Assembly: GCA_963813975.1 (NCBI GenBank)
Contig: CAWFAP010000006.1
Coordinates: 2,170,001 to 2,234,000 of the forward strand
Source: RYN-230 sp963813975
Lineage (GTDB): Bacteria; Actinomycetota; Actinomycetes; Streptosporangiales; Streptosporangiaceae
Direction of reading: 5' to 3'
DNA: 64,000 bases
A program made the position numbers and the translations under genes. Positions 54,470-63,083 of this stretch are shown one piece after another. The stretch's first letter is position 1. Every line of letters begins with the position of its first letter. The notes beneath the pieces are model-generated. The model was not told the DNA's origin. It did not search any database and was given only the letters and a program-made list of their open reading frames with translations.

Positions 54470-55264
54470 TCAGCGGATCTCGGTGCTGTAGACGACGACG
54501 TTGCTGAGATAATTGTGGGTGGCGTAGTCGAATGTGCCGCCACAGGTGATGAGGTGCAGCTCGGCGTCCGGTGCGGGGCCGTACACCCTGCCGGTGGGGA
54601 AATGGGCTTTGGGGTACTGGCGCACCGCGTACACGCTGAACACGGCCAGGCTGCCGTTCGCGCGGCGGACGTAGATGCGCTCACCGGCCCGCATGCCGCG
54701 GAGCCGGTAGAAGATGCCCGGGCCGCGGTAGGAGTCGATGTGCCCGGCGATCACGGAAGAACCGATCTCACCCGGCCGCGGGCTGCCCGTGTACCAGCCC
54801 GCCACGGACGTGGACGTGGGCACCTGGAGGGTGCCCTGCCGGGTGATGCCCAGCCTGGTCAGCTTGGTGTGCACGCCGATGGCCGGGATGGTCAGGGACA
54901 CCGGCGGCGGGGCTGCCCGGGCCGGTGACGAGTCCGGGGCAGGCGCGGCCGATCCGGCCGGCGCCCGGACGGGCGGACCGGCCGCCCGGCCGGCGGCCCG
55001 CGCCCGGTGGCCGGTCAGCATGACCAGTCCGGCCACGCCGAGCGCCAGCACGAGCAGCCCGCAGGCCACCACGACCGCCGCGAACCGCCGCCGCCGGCGC
55101 CGCCTGGCCGGCGGGCCGCCCAGAGGCGGCCCGCCGGGAGGCGAGAGGCGCGGCGGCCCATACGACGACCCCTGGGCGGACCGGTCCCGCGGCGACGGCC
55201 CGCGGTGCGCGTGGCGGGGCCGGCCAGCCGGGTTGGCGGGTGCGGGGCGGCCCGCCTCCCTCAA
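54470..55264 (-). CDS. Class F/E-type sortase
   Basis: A 264-residue membrane-anchored sortase. After a Pro/Gly/Arg-rich cytosolic leader comes RRRRRRRFAAVVVACGLLVLALGVAGLVML (membrane helix), a disordered linker, then the catalytic beta barrel: SLTIPAIGVHTKLTRLGI, SSVIAGHIDSYRGPGIFYRL (catalytic His) and LHLITCGGTFDYATHNYLSNVVVYS (catalytic Cys). The only Arg after the Cys is the final residue, so the usual catalytic Arg is not obvious. No ATG or GTG fits; a TTG at 55264 overlapping the upstream stop is the best start, with a GTG inside the membrane helix as alternative. Confidence 0.8.
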   Translation of the reverse strand: MREAGRPAPANPAGRPRHAHRGPSPRDRSAQGSSYGPPRLSPPGGPPLGGPPARRRRRRRFAAVVVACGLLVLALGVAGLVMLTGHRARAAGRAAGPPVRAPAGSAAPAPDSSPARAAPPPVSLTIPAIGVHTKLTRLGITRQGTLQVPTSTSVAGWYTGSPRPGEIGSSVIAGHIDSYRGPGIFYRLRGMRAGERIYVRRANGSLAVFSVYAVRQYPKAHFPTGRVYGPAPDAELHLITCGGTFDYATHNYLSNVVVYSTEIR

Positions 55265-56193
55265 CGTGCGTGCCGGGCCACGGCCCTGACCCGGCGGAGC
55301 CGGTAGCCACCCGCCAGGGTCAGCAGTGCGCCCGCAGCCACCGCGGCCAGCCAGGGCAGCGATGAGGACGCGGGCGCCGGGGCTGTGCCGCCGAGGCCGG
55401 TCGCCGCGCCGCCGCTGGGCATGACCGCGCTGCCCGCGGCATCCGTCAGGTCGGTGATCGCCAGGCCGCTGGAGGCATCCAGCACGACCAGGGTGTGGAT
55501 CGTGCCCGCGGTCAGTTTGACCTGGCCCGACCACGCCTCGCTGCCGCCCTTGGCGTGAACCATCCAGGTGCCGGGTGCGTTGGTCCCGTAGCTGGTGATG
55601 TCGGCGAACGGCAGATTATGGGCCAGCGTGGCGCTGCCGGCGGTCACCGTGACGTGGTGCTCCTTCAGCGACGCCTGAATCACCCGGACCAGCGACTTGC
55701 CCTTGGGCGTGGTCAGCCGGTCGTCGAGGACCTGGAGCCGCAGCGCCTTGTTCGGCCCGACACCGGCGACCGTGTACGCGTGCCCGGGATGCACCATCAG
55801 GTTATTGGACAGCACAGGGGTAGAAGAGGGCGAGGCGCCGACCCCGCGCATGGCCACCGTGTACTCGCCGTGGGGGACCCGCTCGTAGGGCGAGACGGTG
55901 CCGTAGGCGACGTGCTTGAGCACGACCATCGCGTTCGGCTTACCGTAGCTGTACAGGTAGACGTCTACCGGGGGGGTGTTCGGGGACAGGTGCGCGAGCC
56001 TGACCCAGCCGTAGCCCGACGACGCCGGGGCATGGGTGGCAGCCGCGGCCGCTGGCCCGGCCGCCGCGGTGAGCGCGACCAGGGCCCCGCTGGCCAGCAG
56101 GGCCAGCCCGGTAAGCCGACGGCGAAGGCCGCCCTGGACAGCACCGCGGCGAAGCCCGGTGCGGGCGGCGAACCGCCCGCGCGCCCGGGTCAC
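55261..56193 (-). CDS. DUF4397 domain surface protein with C-terminal membrane anchor
   Basis: A 310-residue secreted protein. A signal peptide (RRLTGLALLASGALVALTAAAGPAAAA) is followed by a DUF4397 domain (WVRLAHLSPNTPPVDVYLYSYGKPNAMVVLKHVAYGTVSPYERVPHGEYTVAMRG) with a second beta-rich repeat-like half. A Pro/Ala/Ser linker and a C-terminal helix plus basic tail (LPWLAAVAAGALLTLAGGYRLRRVRAVARHAR) look like a wall-sorting tail without an LPxTG or LAxTG motif. The GTG at 56193 has GGAG 6 bases before it. Its stop overlaps the sortase start, so the sortase may act on it or on a neighbour. Confidence 0.85.
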   Translation of the reverse strand: MTRARGRFAARTGLRRGAVQGGLRRRLTGLALLASGALVALTAAAGPAAAAATHAPASSGYGWVRLAHLSPNTPPVDVYLYSYGKPNAMVVLKHVAYGTVSPYERVPHGEYTVAMRGVGASPSSTPVLSNNLMVHPGHAYTVAGVGPNKALRLQVLDDRLTTPKGKSLVRVIQASLKEHHVTVTAGSATLAHNLPFADITSYGTNAPGTWMVHAKGGSEAWSGQVKLTAGTIHTLVVLDASSGLAITDLTDAAGSAVMPSGGAATGLGGTAPAPASSSLPWLAAVAAGALLTLAGGYRLRRVRAVARHAR

Positions 56194-56228
56194 AGAGAAC
56201 TCCGTACCATCGTGCACTCCCACTCCCA

Positions 56229-56244
56229 GGATGAATCTTCATCC
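56229..56244. repeat. Inverted repeat upstream of the DUF4397 gene
   Basis: GGATGAA-TC-TTCATCC, perfect 7-base arms, 36 bases before the DUF4397 start. It could be an operator or a small hairpin in the leader. Confidence 0.5.
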
Positions 56245-56286
56245 AGCGTTGATGGTGTATGTGTGACGGGGTCTGTTCTGGCTCGG

Positions 56287-57765
56287 TCAGCCCTTCCCGA
56301 GCAGGCCGAGGGGACTGGGCGCGCCGAACACGACGCGCAGCGCCGGCTGGCCGCTGGCCAGCCGGACGACAGTGATGCGGGCGGCCCGGTAGGGGGGCAG
56401 CTGGGCCCGCAGGAAGCTGGCCAGCGAGCCGATCGTGTTAGGTGTCCGCCGGGTCCCCGGCCCGGCTGGCGCGATGTCCGCGGCCCGCACCGGCATGCCC
56501 GCGCTCGCCCCGGCGGCAGGCGCGGCAAAATCGACCACGTCCACCCGGTGGATGGTGGCCAGCGCGGCGAACGCGGTCAGCAGCCGGGAATCGACCTGGC
56601 CGGCGGCCAGGGCCCGGCGGGCGGTGGCGGACGGGTGCAGCCGGGGGTTGTGCAGCAGCTGGCGGCCCACGGAAGCCCGCGCGGCCTCGTCGGCCCGCAG
56701 GCTGCGCAGGTAGGCTGCGGCCCCGTCGGGCGCCACCACCCGGACCGCGGTCTGCGCGCTGCCCGTCCCGAAGCTGGCCAGCACGGCCGGCGCGTACACG
56801 CCGCTGAGCCGGGCGCCGAACTGGCTGCGCACGGCCGCGGTGGACACGATCAGGTCGCTGCCCAGCGGGTCGGGGGTGCTGCCGCCGAGCGCGAGCAGCC
56901 GCGCCGCCGGGATCCCCTGGGCCTGCAGCAGCGTGCACATCTGCGGGTCACAGGACACGATGGCGCCGGCGGAAACCTGGCCGCCGATCCAGCGGGCCGC
57001 GGCCGCGCGGGCCGCCGCGGCCGCCCGGATGGCCGCGGGCGCGGCCGCGCGGCCGGCCGCGGCCATCCGGGCACCACCGCGGGCATGGCCGGCCGGGGCG
57101 GGGCCCCGGGTCAGCGCGATGCTGATCGCGCCCGCCACGAACAGCACGGCGGCCAGGGCCACCACGGTGAGCACCCGCCACCGGGTCTGGGCCGGCCACC
57201 GCAGATGCAGGCGGCGCCGCGCCCACAGTTGCACGGTCGTGAGCAGGACCCGGCCCCAGGGCGGCGGGGGCGAAGGCTGGCGCGGCGGGCCGCCAGGCCG
57301 GGAGCCGCCGCGGGCGGGCCCACCAGTGGCGCTGGCGCCCGGGGACGGGTCACCGTCGGCGGCGCGCTTACCCGGTGCCGGCGGAGACTCGGATGCCGGG
57401 GTCTCGGATGGCGGAGTCTCGTCCGGAGTACTCCCAGGTGGAGGACCGGGCGGCGTCGCGGGAGGCGTCCCTGGCCCCGGTGTCCCGCGGCCGGCTGAGC
57501 CCCGGGCGCCCGGGCGGTCCCCGGCGTCCGCCCCTTGCCGGGTGCGGCGCTCGTCCTCCCGCTCCTGGCGGGCCAGGTCGACCGCCTCCTGGGCGGCCGC
57601 GAGGTCCTGGATGGACAGGATCACGGCGTCCTGGGCGGCGTCCGCACGGAAGTCGCGGGCCGCCCGGCCACCGGTCCGCCGCGGGAGTCCGTCCGGCTGT
57701 CCGCGCAGCCCAGAACTCCCGGGCACTGGCCCAGGTGATTTCAGCCGCCGGATCTGCGGTTGCAC
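56287..57765 (-). CDS. Hypothetical single-pass membrane protein (492 aa)
   Basis: The family is not recognised. The N-terminal ~190 residues are a cytosolic, Pro/Gly/Glu-rich disordered region with a short charged helix (ILSIQDLAAAQEAVDLARQEREDERR). A membrane helix (WRVLTVVALAAVLFVAGAISIAL) follows, and the rest should be extracellular. That part contains AAAARWIGGQVSAGAIVSCDPQMCTLLQAQGI, with a CxxxxC pair, and repeated Ala/Arg-rich helices. The final segment (RAARITVVRLASGQPALRVVFGAP) is beta-like. It precedes the DUF4397 and sortase genes on the same strand and may be a surface or envelope partner. Confidence 0.7.
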   Translation of the reverse strand: MQPQIRRLKSPGPVPGSSGLRGQPDGLPRRTGGRAARDFRADAAQDAVILSIQDLAAAQEAVDLARQEREDERRTRQGADAGDRPGARGSAGRGTPGPGTPPATPPGPPPGSTPDETPPSETPASESPPAPGKRAADGDPSPGASATGGPARGGSRPGGPPRQPSPPPPWGRVLLTTVQLWARRRLHLRWPAQTRWRVLTVVALAAVLFVAGAISIALTRGPAPAGHARGGARMAAAGRAAAPAAIRAAAAARAAAARWIGGQVSAGAIVSCDPQMCTLLQAQGIPAARLLALGGSTPDPLGSDLIVSTAAVRSQFGARLSGVYAPAVLASFGTGSAQTAVRVVAPDGAAAYLRSLRADEAARASVGRQLLHNPRLHPSATARRALAAGQVDSRLLTAFAALATIHRVDVVDFAAPAAGASAGMPVRAADIAPAGPGTRRTPNTIGSLASFLRAQLPPYRAARITVVRLASGQPALRVVFGAPSPLGLLGKG

Positions 57766-57976
57766 GCGCGTCCCCCACTGGGCCCGTAAGGAAACAGACG
57801 AAACCCAGGGAAACAGACGAGCATACGCTTACGGGTCATTTCAACCGGAATAGCACAATGCAGTTGATGAAATACATACTGTTGAGTAGGCCTCGATTTG
57901 ATCACGGTACGTATAACGTGAGCCCGCATCACCGCCGGATATCGCCGCGCACAGTTACGGCCACCCTATTCCCGGC

Positions 57977-59290
57977 CTACCGGACACGCTGGTACAGGCT
58001 GAGCACCTGGTCCACCGCGGCGGCCCCGGTGGGCAGCCGGGCCGCCCGGGTCCGCGCGGCCGCAGCGAGGCGCCGCCGGTCATCCGGCTCGTCCAGGAGG
58101 CGGGTGACCGCGGCGGCCAGCGCCTCCGGGTCGCCCGGGGGAACGAGCCAGGCGCCATCGTCACCAGTCAGCTCGGGGATCCCGCCGACCCTGGTGGCCA
58201 CGAGCGGCAGGCCCGCACGCAGCGCCTCCTGCACGATGAGCGGCTGGCCTTCCCAGGCGCTCGGCACTACCACCACGTCGGCCGCGGCCAGCAGGGCGGG
58301 CACGTCGCGGCGCGGGCCGAGGAACCGGACCGCCACCCCGGCCGTCCCGGCCTGGCGGCGGAGTTCTGCTTCCAGGGGTCCTTCGCCCGCGATCAGGAGC
58401 AGCGGAGCCTCCGCGCGCCGCTGCCACCGGGCCGCGGCACGGATCAGCGTGCCGAAATCCTTCTGGGCGGCCAGCCGGCCCACCCCCAGCACGATCTCCG
58501 GGTCCCTGGACGCCCCGCCCGCCCGCTCGCGGCCCAGGAACTCACGGCGCAGGGCCGATATCTCGGCGGGGGACGCCTGCGCCGCGGCCGGGGCGGCGAC
58601 GATCGCCCGCCCGGCCAGCCGGGCCCCGCGGCGGCGCATCCGGTCATCCAGATCGGCGGACACGGTGAGGACGGCGTCCGCCCCGCGGGCGACGATCAGC
58701 TCCAGTGCGGCGTACACGGCGGCGGCCGGGCCGCCGGCGGGCGGGGCGTTGTGCACGGTGACCACCAGCGCGGCGTTCGGGGGGCCCGGCATGGCCAGGG
58801 CCAGGGCGGCCAGCGCGCCCGCCCGGAGCCCGTGCGCGTGCAGCACGCCGGGGGTGTCGCGGGCCAGCAAGCGCCGGAGGCGCAGCACGGCGGCCCCGTC
58901 CCGGCCAGGACGGGGCCGGGCGGCGACATCCACCGCACTGAAGTCCCAGCCTGCGCGCGCCGTGGCGGAGCCGGTGGTGGCGGGCGCCCCTGCGCTGGGG
59001 GATGCCGGGCGGAGAGCTTTCGGGCGGGCGGGGGGCCCGGCCCCGGGGGCGGCCGCTCCGGGGGACGCGGGATCCGCCGCGCCACCGGGTGGCACCGGAC
59101 CCTCGTCACGGGCCAGCCATGCTCCGGTGGCGGCCGGGCCGTACACGTGGACGGTGGCGCCCCGGGCGGCGCACCCCGCCGCCAGCATGGCCACGTGCCG
59201 CCCGGTCCCCCCAGCCGCCGTGGCGAGCAGGTAGCTGACGCTCAGCCCGCCCGGGCCCCCGCTCCCGGGCACGGTCACCGGCCCGCTCAC
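57977..59290 (-). CDS. Glycosyltransferase family 4 protein
   Basis: A 437-residue GT-B fold transferase. The N-terminal donor/acceptor half begins LSVSYLLATAAGGTGRHVAMLAAGCAARG and includes GVLHAHGLRAGALAALAL. The C-terminal GT4 domain has EIVLGVGRLAAQKDFGTLIRAAARW, LLLIAGEGPLEAELRRQA, VRFLGPRRDVPALLAAADVVVVPSAWEGQPLIVQEALRAGLPLVATRVGGIPEL and a typical finish. A disordered Ala/Pro-rich insertion lies at ~60-115. Its GTG overlaps the MurJ-like stop (GTGA), so it is translated as part of the SteAB-flippase operon and probably builds an envelope glycan. Confidence 0.88.
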   Translation of the reverse strand: MSGPVTVPGSGGPGGLSVSYLLATAAGGTGRHVAMLAAGCAARGATVHVYGPAATGAWLARDEGPVPPGGAADPASPGAAAPGAGPPARPKALRPASPSAGAPATTGSATARAGWDFSAVDVAARPRPGRDGAAVLRLRRLLARDTPGVLHAHGLRAGALAALALAMPGPPNAALVVTVHNAPPAGGPAAAVYAALELIVARGADAVLTVSADLDDRMRRRGARLAGRAIVAAPAAAQASPAEISALRREFLGRERAGGASRDPEIVLGVGRLAAQKDFGTLIRAAARWQRRAEAPLLLIAGEGPLEAELRRQAGTAGVAVRFLGPRRDVPALLAAADVVVVPSAWEGQPLIVQEALRAGLPLVATRVGGIPELTGDDGAWLVPPGDPEALAAAVTRLLDEPDDRRRLAAAARTRAARLPTGAAAVDQVLSLYQRVR

Positions 59291-61053
59291 GACGGCGGTT
59301 TCCGTCCGGCCAGCCGGAAGCCCGGCAGCATGTCCCGGCCGCGGGCCAGCACCGCGCGCAGGTTTCCCCCGTCCAGGGCCAGCGCCGCTCCCCCGAATAC
59401 CAGCGTCACGCACCCGCAGGCCAGGAGCGTGAGCCCGGCGCTGGGGAGGAAACCGCGGGCCGGCACGGCGGAGGACAGGGCCACGCCGGCGGCGGCTCCG
59501 GCCACCGCCCCGGCCAGGCCGGCCAGGGCCGCGCGGGCTGTGCCGCGCAGCGCGGCCCGTCCCCGCGCCCGGCCGACCGCGCCGAGCAGCGCGAGGCCGC
59601 TCACGGTCAGCCCGATCGTGTTGCCGAGGCCCAGGACGGGCACCACCCACCGGTCCGGCACCAGCGCCACCGCGACCACGTCCGAGACAATCACCAGCAG
59701 CCAGCCGGCGACCAGGGCCGCGGCCGCCACCCGCGTCCGGGCGTCGGCGAACAGCACCCGGGACAGGTGGGTGGACAGGGCGTAGCCGATCAGGCCGGGC
59801 GCGAACGCCGCGAACGTGTAGGCCAGCTGGCGGGCATCCTCGGGGTGGTGCGTGAACAGCCGGGAACCAGGGATCGCCGCGCCGGCCAGCAGCGCCGCGC
59901 CCAGCCAGGACACCAGGATGACGGCGCGGGTCGAGGCGGCCGCCATCTCATCGAAGCGGGCACCCTCGGCGGCGGCCAGGGCCGGGAACGCGGTGGTGGC
60001 GATAGGCACGGCGAGCACCGCGTACGGGACGAAGAACATCTGCCAGCCGAAGTTGTAGAGGACCAGCGCGCCCTGCCCCACCTGGCCGTTGGCGAGCACC
60101 ATCACCGCGACGACCGAGGCGTCCTGGGCGATCAGCGCGATCAGCCCGACTGCGGCCAGGCCGCGGATCCGCGGGGCCACGCCGGCCGGGAAACGCAGCG
60201 TGGGCCGCAACCGGAGCCGCAGCCGCAGCGCCGGGATCATGGCGGTGAGAGCCAGCGCGGCTACCCCCGCCGTGGTGCCCACGGACAGCGTCAGCTCGGC
60301 CGGCCGGGGCAGCGTGGCCAGCCGTCCGTACCCCTGGCTGAGCGGGAGGAACGCGAGATAGGCGGAGATGACCACCAGGCTGGACAGCACCGGGGCGATG
60401 GCGGGGGCGGTGAACCGCCGGTGCGCCTGCAGGATCCCGTACAGCACCACGGCCAGCCCGTACAGGAGGATCTGCGGGGCGAACACCACCAGCATCCGGG
60501 TGCTGACCGCGACGATGGCCGCGTGCGCGCACCGCGGTGCGCCCGCGAGCAGCAGCGTGGCCAGGGGGGCCGCCGCCACGGCGACGGCCACGCTCACCGG
60601 GGTGAGCACCAGGACCGTCCAGGACAGCGCTGCGGACGCGATCTGGCTGGCCTGCCCTTCGGCGCTGTCCGCTGCTGCCGTGCCGCCGGCGAGGACGCCG
60701 CGGGCTGCGCTGCTGCTGGCGGCCACGCCGGCGCGGGAGTCGGGGGCCTGGCCCAGCCGCCGGGCCGCCGGGCCGGCCAGCACCGGGATCAGGACGCTGG
60801 TTAGCGCACCGCCCAGGACAACGTCGTAGATGATGTTCGGGACCTGGTTCGCGGTCGCGTACGCGGTGCCCAGGCAGGTCGCGGACACGGTATGCGCGAA
60901 GACCAGCTGCCGGCCGAAGCCCACGAGGTTCGACACAATCGTGATCGCGCCGATGAGGACCGCGGCCCGGCCGATCCCGCCTCCTGCCCCGGGCACGCTG
61001 CCTGTGTCTTGCGCCCGGCCGGCCTCGGCCGCCGTTTCCTGCGCCCCGGTCAC
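59287..61053 (-). CDS. murJ: MurJ-like lipid flippase (MviN family)
   Basis: A 588-residue polytopic membrane protein of the MVF/MurJ family, expected to flip a polyprenyl-linked sugar across the membrane (lipid II in the model members). The N-terminus has GRAAVLIGAITIVSNLVGFGRQLVFAHTVSATCLGTAYATANQVPNIIYDVVLGGALTSVLIPVLAG, the family-defining first helices. About 14 helices are visible, including LLLYGLAVVLYGILQAHRRF-like and FVPYAVLAVPIATTAFPALA segments. It lies in one overlapping operon with SteB and an MraY-like gene, so it may flip a specialised lipid-linked glycan rather than be the main lipid II flippase. Confidence 0.85.
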   Translation of the reverse strand: MTGAQETAAEAGRAQDTGSVPGAGGGIGRAAVLIGAITIVSNLVGFGRQLVFAHTVSATCLGTAYATANQVPNIIYDVVLGGALTSVLIPVLAGPAARRLGQAPDSRAGVAASSSAARGVLAGGTAAADSAEGQASQIASAALSWTVLVLTPVSVAVAVAAAPLATLLLAGAPRCAHAAIVAVSTRMLVVFAPQILLYGLAVVLYGILQAHRRFTAPAIAPVLSSLVVISAYLAFLPLSQGYGRLATLPRPAELTLSVGTTAGVAALALTAMIPALRLRLRLRPTLRFPAGVAPRIRGLAAVGLIALIAQDASVVAVMVLANGQVGQGALVLYNFGWQMFFVPYAVLAVPIATTAFPALAAAEGARFDEMAAASTRAVILVSWLGAALLAGAAIPGSRLFTHHPEDARQLAYTFAAFAPGLIGYALSTHLSRVLFADARTRVAAAALVAGWLLVIVSDVVAVALVPDRWVVPVLGLGNTIGLTVSGLALLGAVGRARGRAALRGTARAALAGLAGAVAGAAAGVALSSAVPARGFLPSAGLTLLACGCVTLVFGGAALALDGGNLRAVLARGRDMLPGFRLAGRKPPS

Positions 61054-62017
61054 GGGGGGCTGGCAGTCGTCCTCGGGGCGGCGGGCTGATCAGTGTCCGG
61101 GCCCGTGTGGCCCGCGCCCGGATGATCCGGGCGGCCCGCTGGTCGAGCCGGCCGCGAGGCCGCAGGCGGCCGAGCATGTCCAGCCAGCGCAGCGGCGGGG
61201 TCCGCTGGATGACCTTCGTGAAGCTGACCTTCTCGCTGGCCGCGGTCAGCGCGACGATCCCGGCCAGCACGGCGACCCGGCCGGGCCGCGGCAAGCTTGC
61301 CGCCGCGGCGGCACCGAGCACGGCCCCGAGGGCGTTGGCCCCGGCGTCGCCGAGCATGGCCCGCTCACCGAGATCCTCGTCAGCGAGGGCGAGTGCCGCA
61401 CCCAGCGGGATCCCGGCCAGCGTGGCACCGGGCAGCCGGCCCCCGGCGGCCCCCGGCCGGGCGGTGGCGGCGAGCAGCCCGCCCGCCAGGGCCGCGACCT
61501 TGATCGCGCGCCCGGGCCGCAGATCGAACAGGTTCAGCAGGTTGGCTCCGCCAGCGATCAGCCCCGCGTTCACCGTCACGTCCAGCGCACCGCCGCCCAG
61601 CAGCGTACTCGCGGCCAGCCCGGTCGCGCCGATGCCGCCGAGCTTGACCACCCCGGTGGTCACCTCGCCGTGGGCCAGGGCGCCCAGGTGACCGCGGAAT
61701 CCCCGCCGGCCCCCGCTGCCCGCCAGGTCGTCGTAGCCACCGAAACCCCCGGCGCCAGCCGCGGCGGTCACCAGCGCGGCCCGGGCACGGCCAGGCAGGC
61801 CCGGGGTGAGGGCGGCCGCCAGCGCGGCGCCGGCGCCGGCCGCGGGTCCTTCCAGGAGGGTGATGGCATCGCCCCGATGATTGGTCCGGGTCCAGGTCCC
61901 CGGGCCGCCCGGCGGGCGCGCCCGGAGCAGCGCGTACACGCCGCGGGCGGCACCGGCCGCGAGCGCGGCGCCGGCCAGGGCCCCGCCGGTACGCCGGGCA
62001 CCGGCTCGCTGGCTCAC
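61050..62017 (-). CDS. MraY/WecA-type phosphosugar transferase-like membrane protein, 3' end frameshifted
   Basis: A polytopic protein of the polyprenyl-phosphate phosphosugar transferase type: TNHRGDAITLLEGPAAG, GGFGGYDDLAGSG (DD motif), NLLNLFDLRPGRAIK and LGDAGANALGAVLG are the visible motifs. From the GTG at 62017 the correct frame is clear to ...RTPPLRWLDMLGRLRP near 61160. Without a frameshift it would read on across murJ in an Arg-rich nonsense frame. One missing base near 61085-61165 would let it end at TGA 61052-61050, overlapping the murJ GTG as the other operon genes do. Its GTG overlaps the SteB stop. The end given assumes that correction. Confidence 0.72.
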
Positions 62018-63072
62018 CGGGCGCTCGCCGACGCGTTGGTGCCCGGGGTGGCGGACCGCCCGCTGGCGTGCTTGGGGCCCGCAGACTGCTTCGCGGTGGA
62101 CGAGGCTGTCGTGGACGGCGAGGCCGTGGGGGCCGGGCTCGGGACGGCCGAGGGCGGGTTGTTCAGCGCCCCGTAGTTGCCGGTGCGGCCCGCGGTCATC
62201 TGCTCGTACAGGGCCTGGGCCACGACGATCTGCCCGACCGTGTAGTCCGCATCGTCCACGCTGCTGAAGTGGTCCGACCGCCCCTCCGACCGGAGCACGT
62301 CGATGGCGCTCCCCGCCCCGGAGCCCGTGAGCGGCCCGGCCATCACGGTGGCGTTGCCGGCCAGGTTCAGCTGCTGGGCCACGGACACGAGGATCTGGCT
62401 CGCACTACTGGCGGCGCCGGCCGCGGGCGGGGTGCCCGGGATTATCACGACAGCCAGGGTGGCACGGGCGGCCGGGTTCCCGCTGGTACTCAGGAAACCT
62501 CCAGCCGCATAGCCGCTGAGGATCGATTTGCCGGCCGCGTCGGCCAGTCCGGCCGGCGGATCGGTCGGCCCGTCCTTGGTCAAGATCGCGCTGGCGATCA
62601 GCTCAGCGGCCTGGGCCTGCTCCGTCCCCGCGCGCAGGGTGACCCCGGCCGGGGTCAGCTGCCGGTTGCGGGTGTCCAGGTCCGACTGGGTCCCGGTCGC
62701 GAAGAACTGGCTCTGCAACTGCACCTGACCGCTCACGGTCGCACCCGCCTGGGTGAGCGCCGACGTGATCCCCGTGACCATCCCGCCCAGGAAGCCGGGC
62801 GCGGTGACCAGGACTACCCGCTGCCCGTCCAGCAGGCCGTTCAGCGCCTGGTGCTCGCCCGCCTGGGCGTAGGCCTGGTCCGCAACGATCTGCTGCCTAT
62901 TCAGGTTGTTCTGCGCGTACAGGGCGTCGATCCGCTTCTTCTCCGCGTTCGCGGTGGTCTGCAGCCCGGTGAGCACGGCCGGTTTCAGCGCGGTGGACCC
63001 GACCACGATCCCGATCGCGAGTGCGAGGAAGACGGCCACGATGGACACGAGGTGGTAGCGGAAATCGATCAC
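62014..63072 (-). CDS. steB: SteB-like / MctB-family (DUF3186) membrane protein
   Basis: A 352-residue protein beginning VIDFRYHLVSIVAVFLALAIGIVVGSTAL, the hallmark N-terminal helix of the copper transporter (MctB/DUF3186) family. A coiled-coil segment follows (TANAEKKRIDALYAQNNLNRQQIVADQAYAQAGEHQAL), then an extracytoplasmic domain and a long Ser/Pro/Ala tail. Corynebacterial SteB, of this family, works with SteA in cell division. Next to a steA gene this role is more likely than copper transport. The GTG at 63072 gives the conserved start. The upstream steA stop is 11 bases away. Confidence 0.85.
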   Translation of the reverse strand: MIDFRYHLVSIVAVFLALAIGIVVGSTALKPAVLTGLQTTANAEKKRIDALYAQNNLNRQQIVADQAYAQAGEHQALNGLLDGQRVVLVTAPGFLGGMVTGITSALTQAGATVSGQVQLQSQFFATGTQSDLDTRNRQLTPAGVTLRAGTEQAQAAELIASAILTKDGPTDPPAGLADAAGKSILSGYAAGGFLSTSGNPAARATLAVVIIPGTPPAAGAASSASQILVSVAQQLNLAGNATVMAGPLTGSGAGSAIDVLRSEGRSDHFSSVDDADYTVGQIVVAQALYEQMTAGRTGNYGALNNPPSAVPSPAPTASPSTTASSTAKQSAGPKHASGRSATPGTNASASAR

Positions 63073-63083
63073 GGGAGGCTGGC

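Noticed and set aside
59948..61049. Read-through of the MraY-like frame across murJ
   Set aside because: The translation is Arg/Pro/Gly-rich nonsense typical of a shifted high-GC frame, and murJ on the same strand is clearly the real gene.
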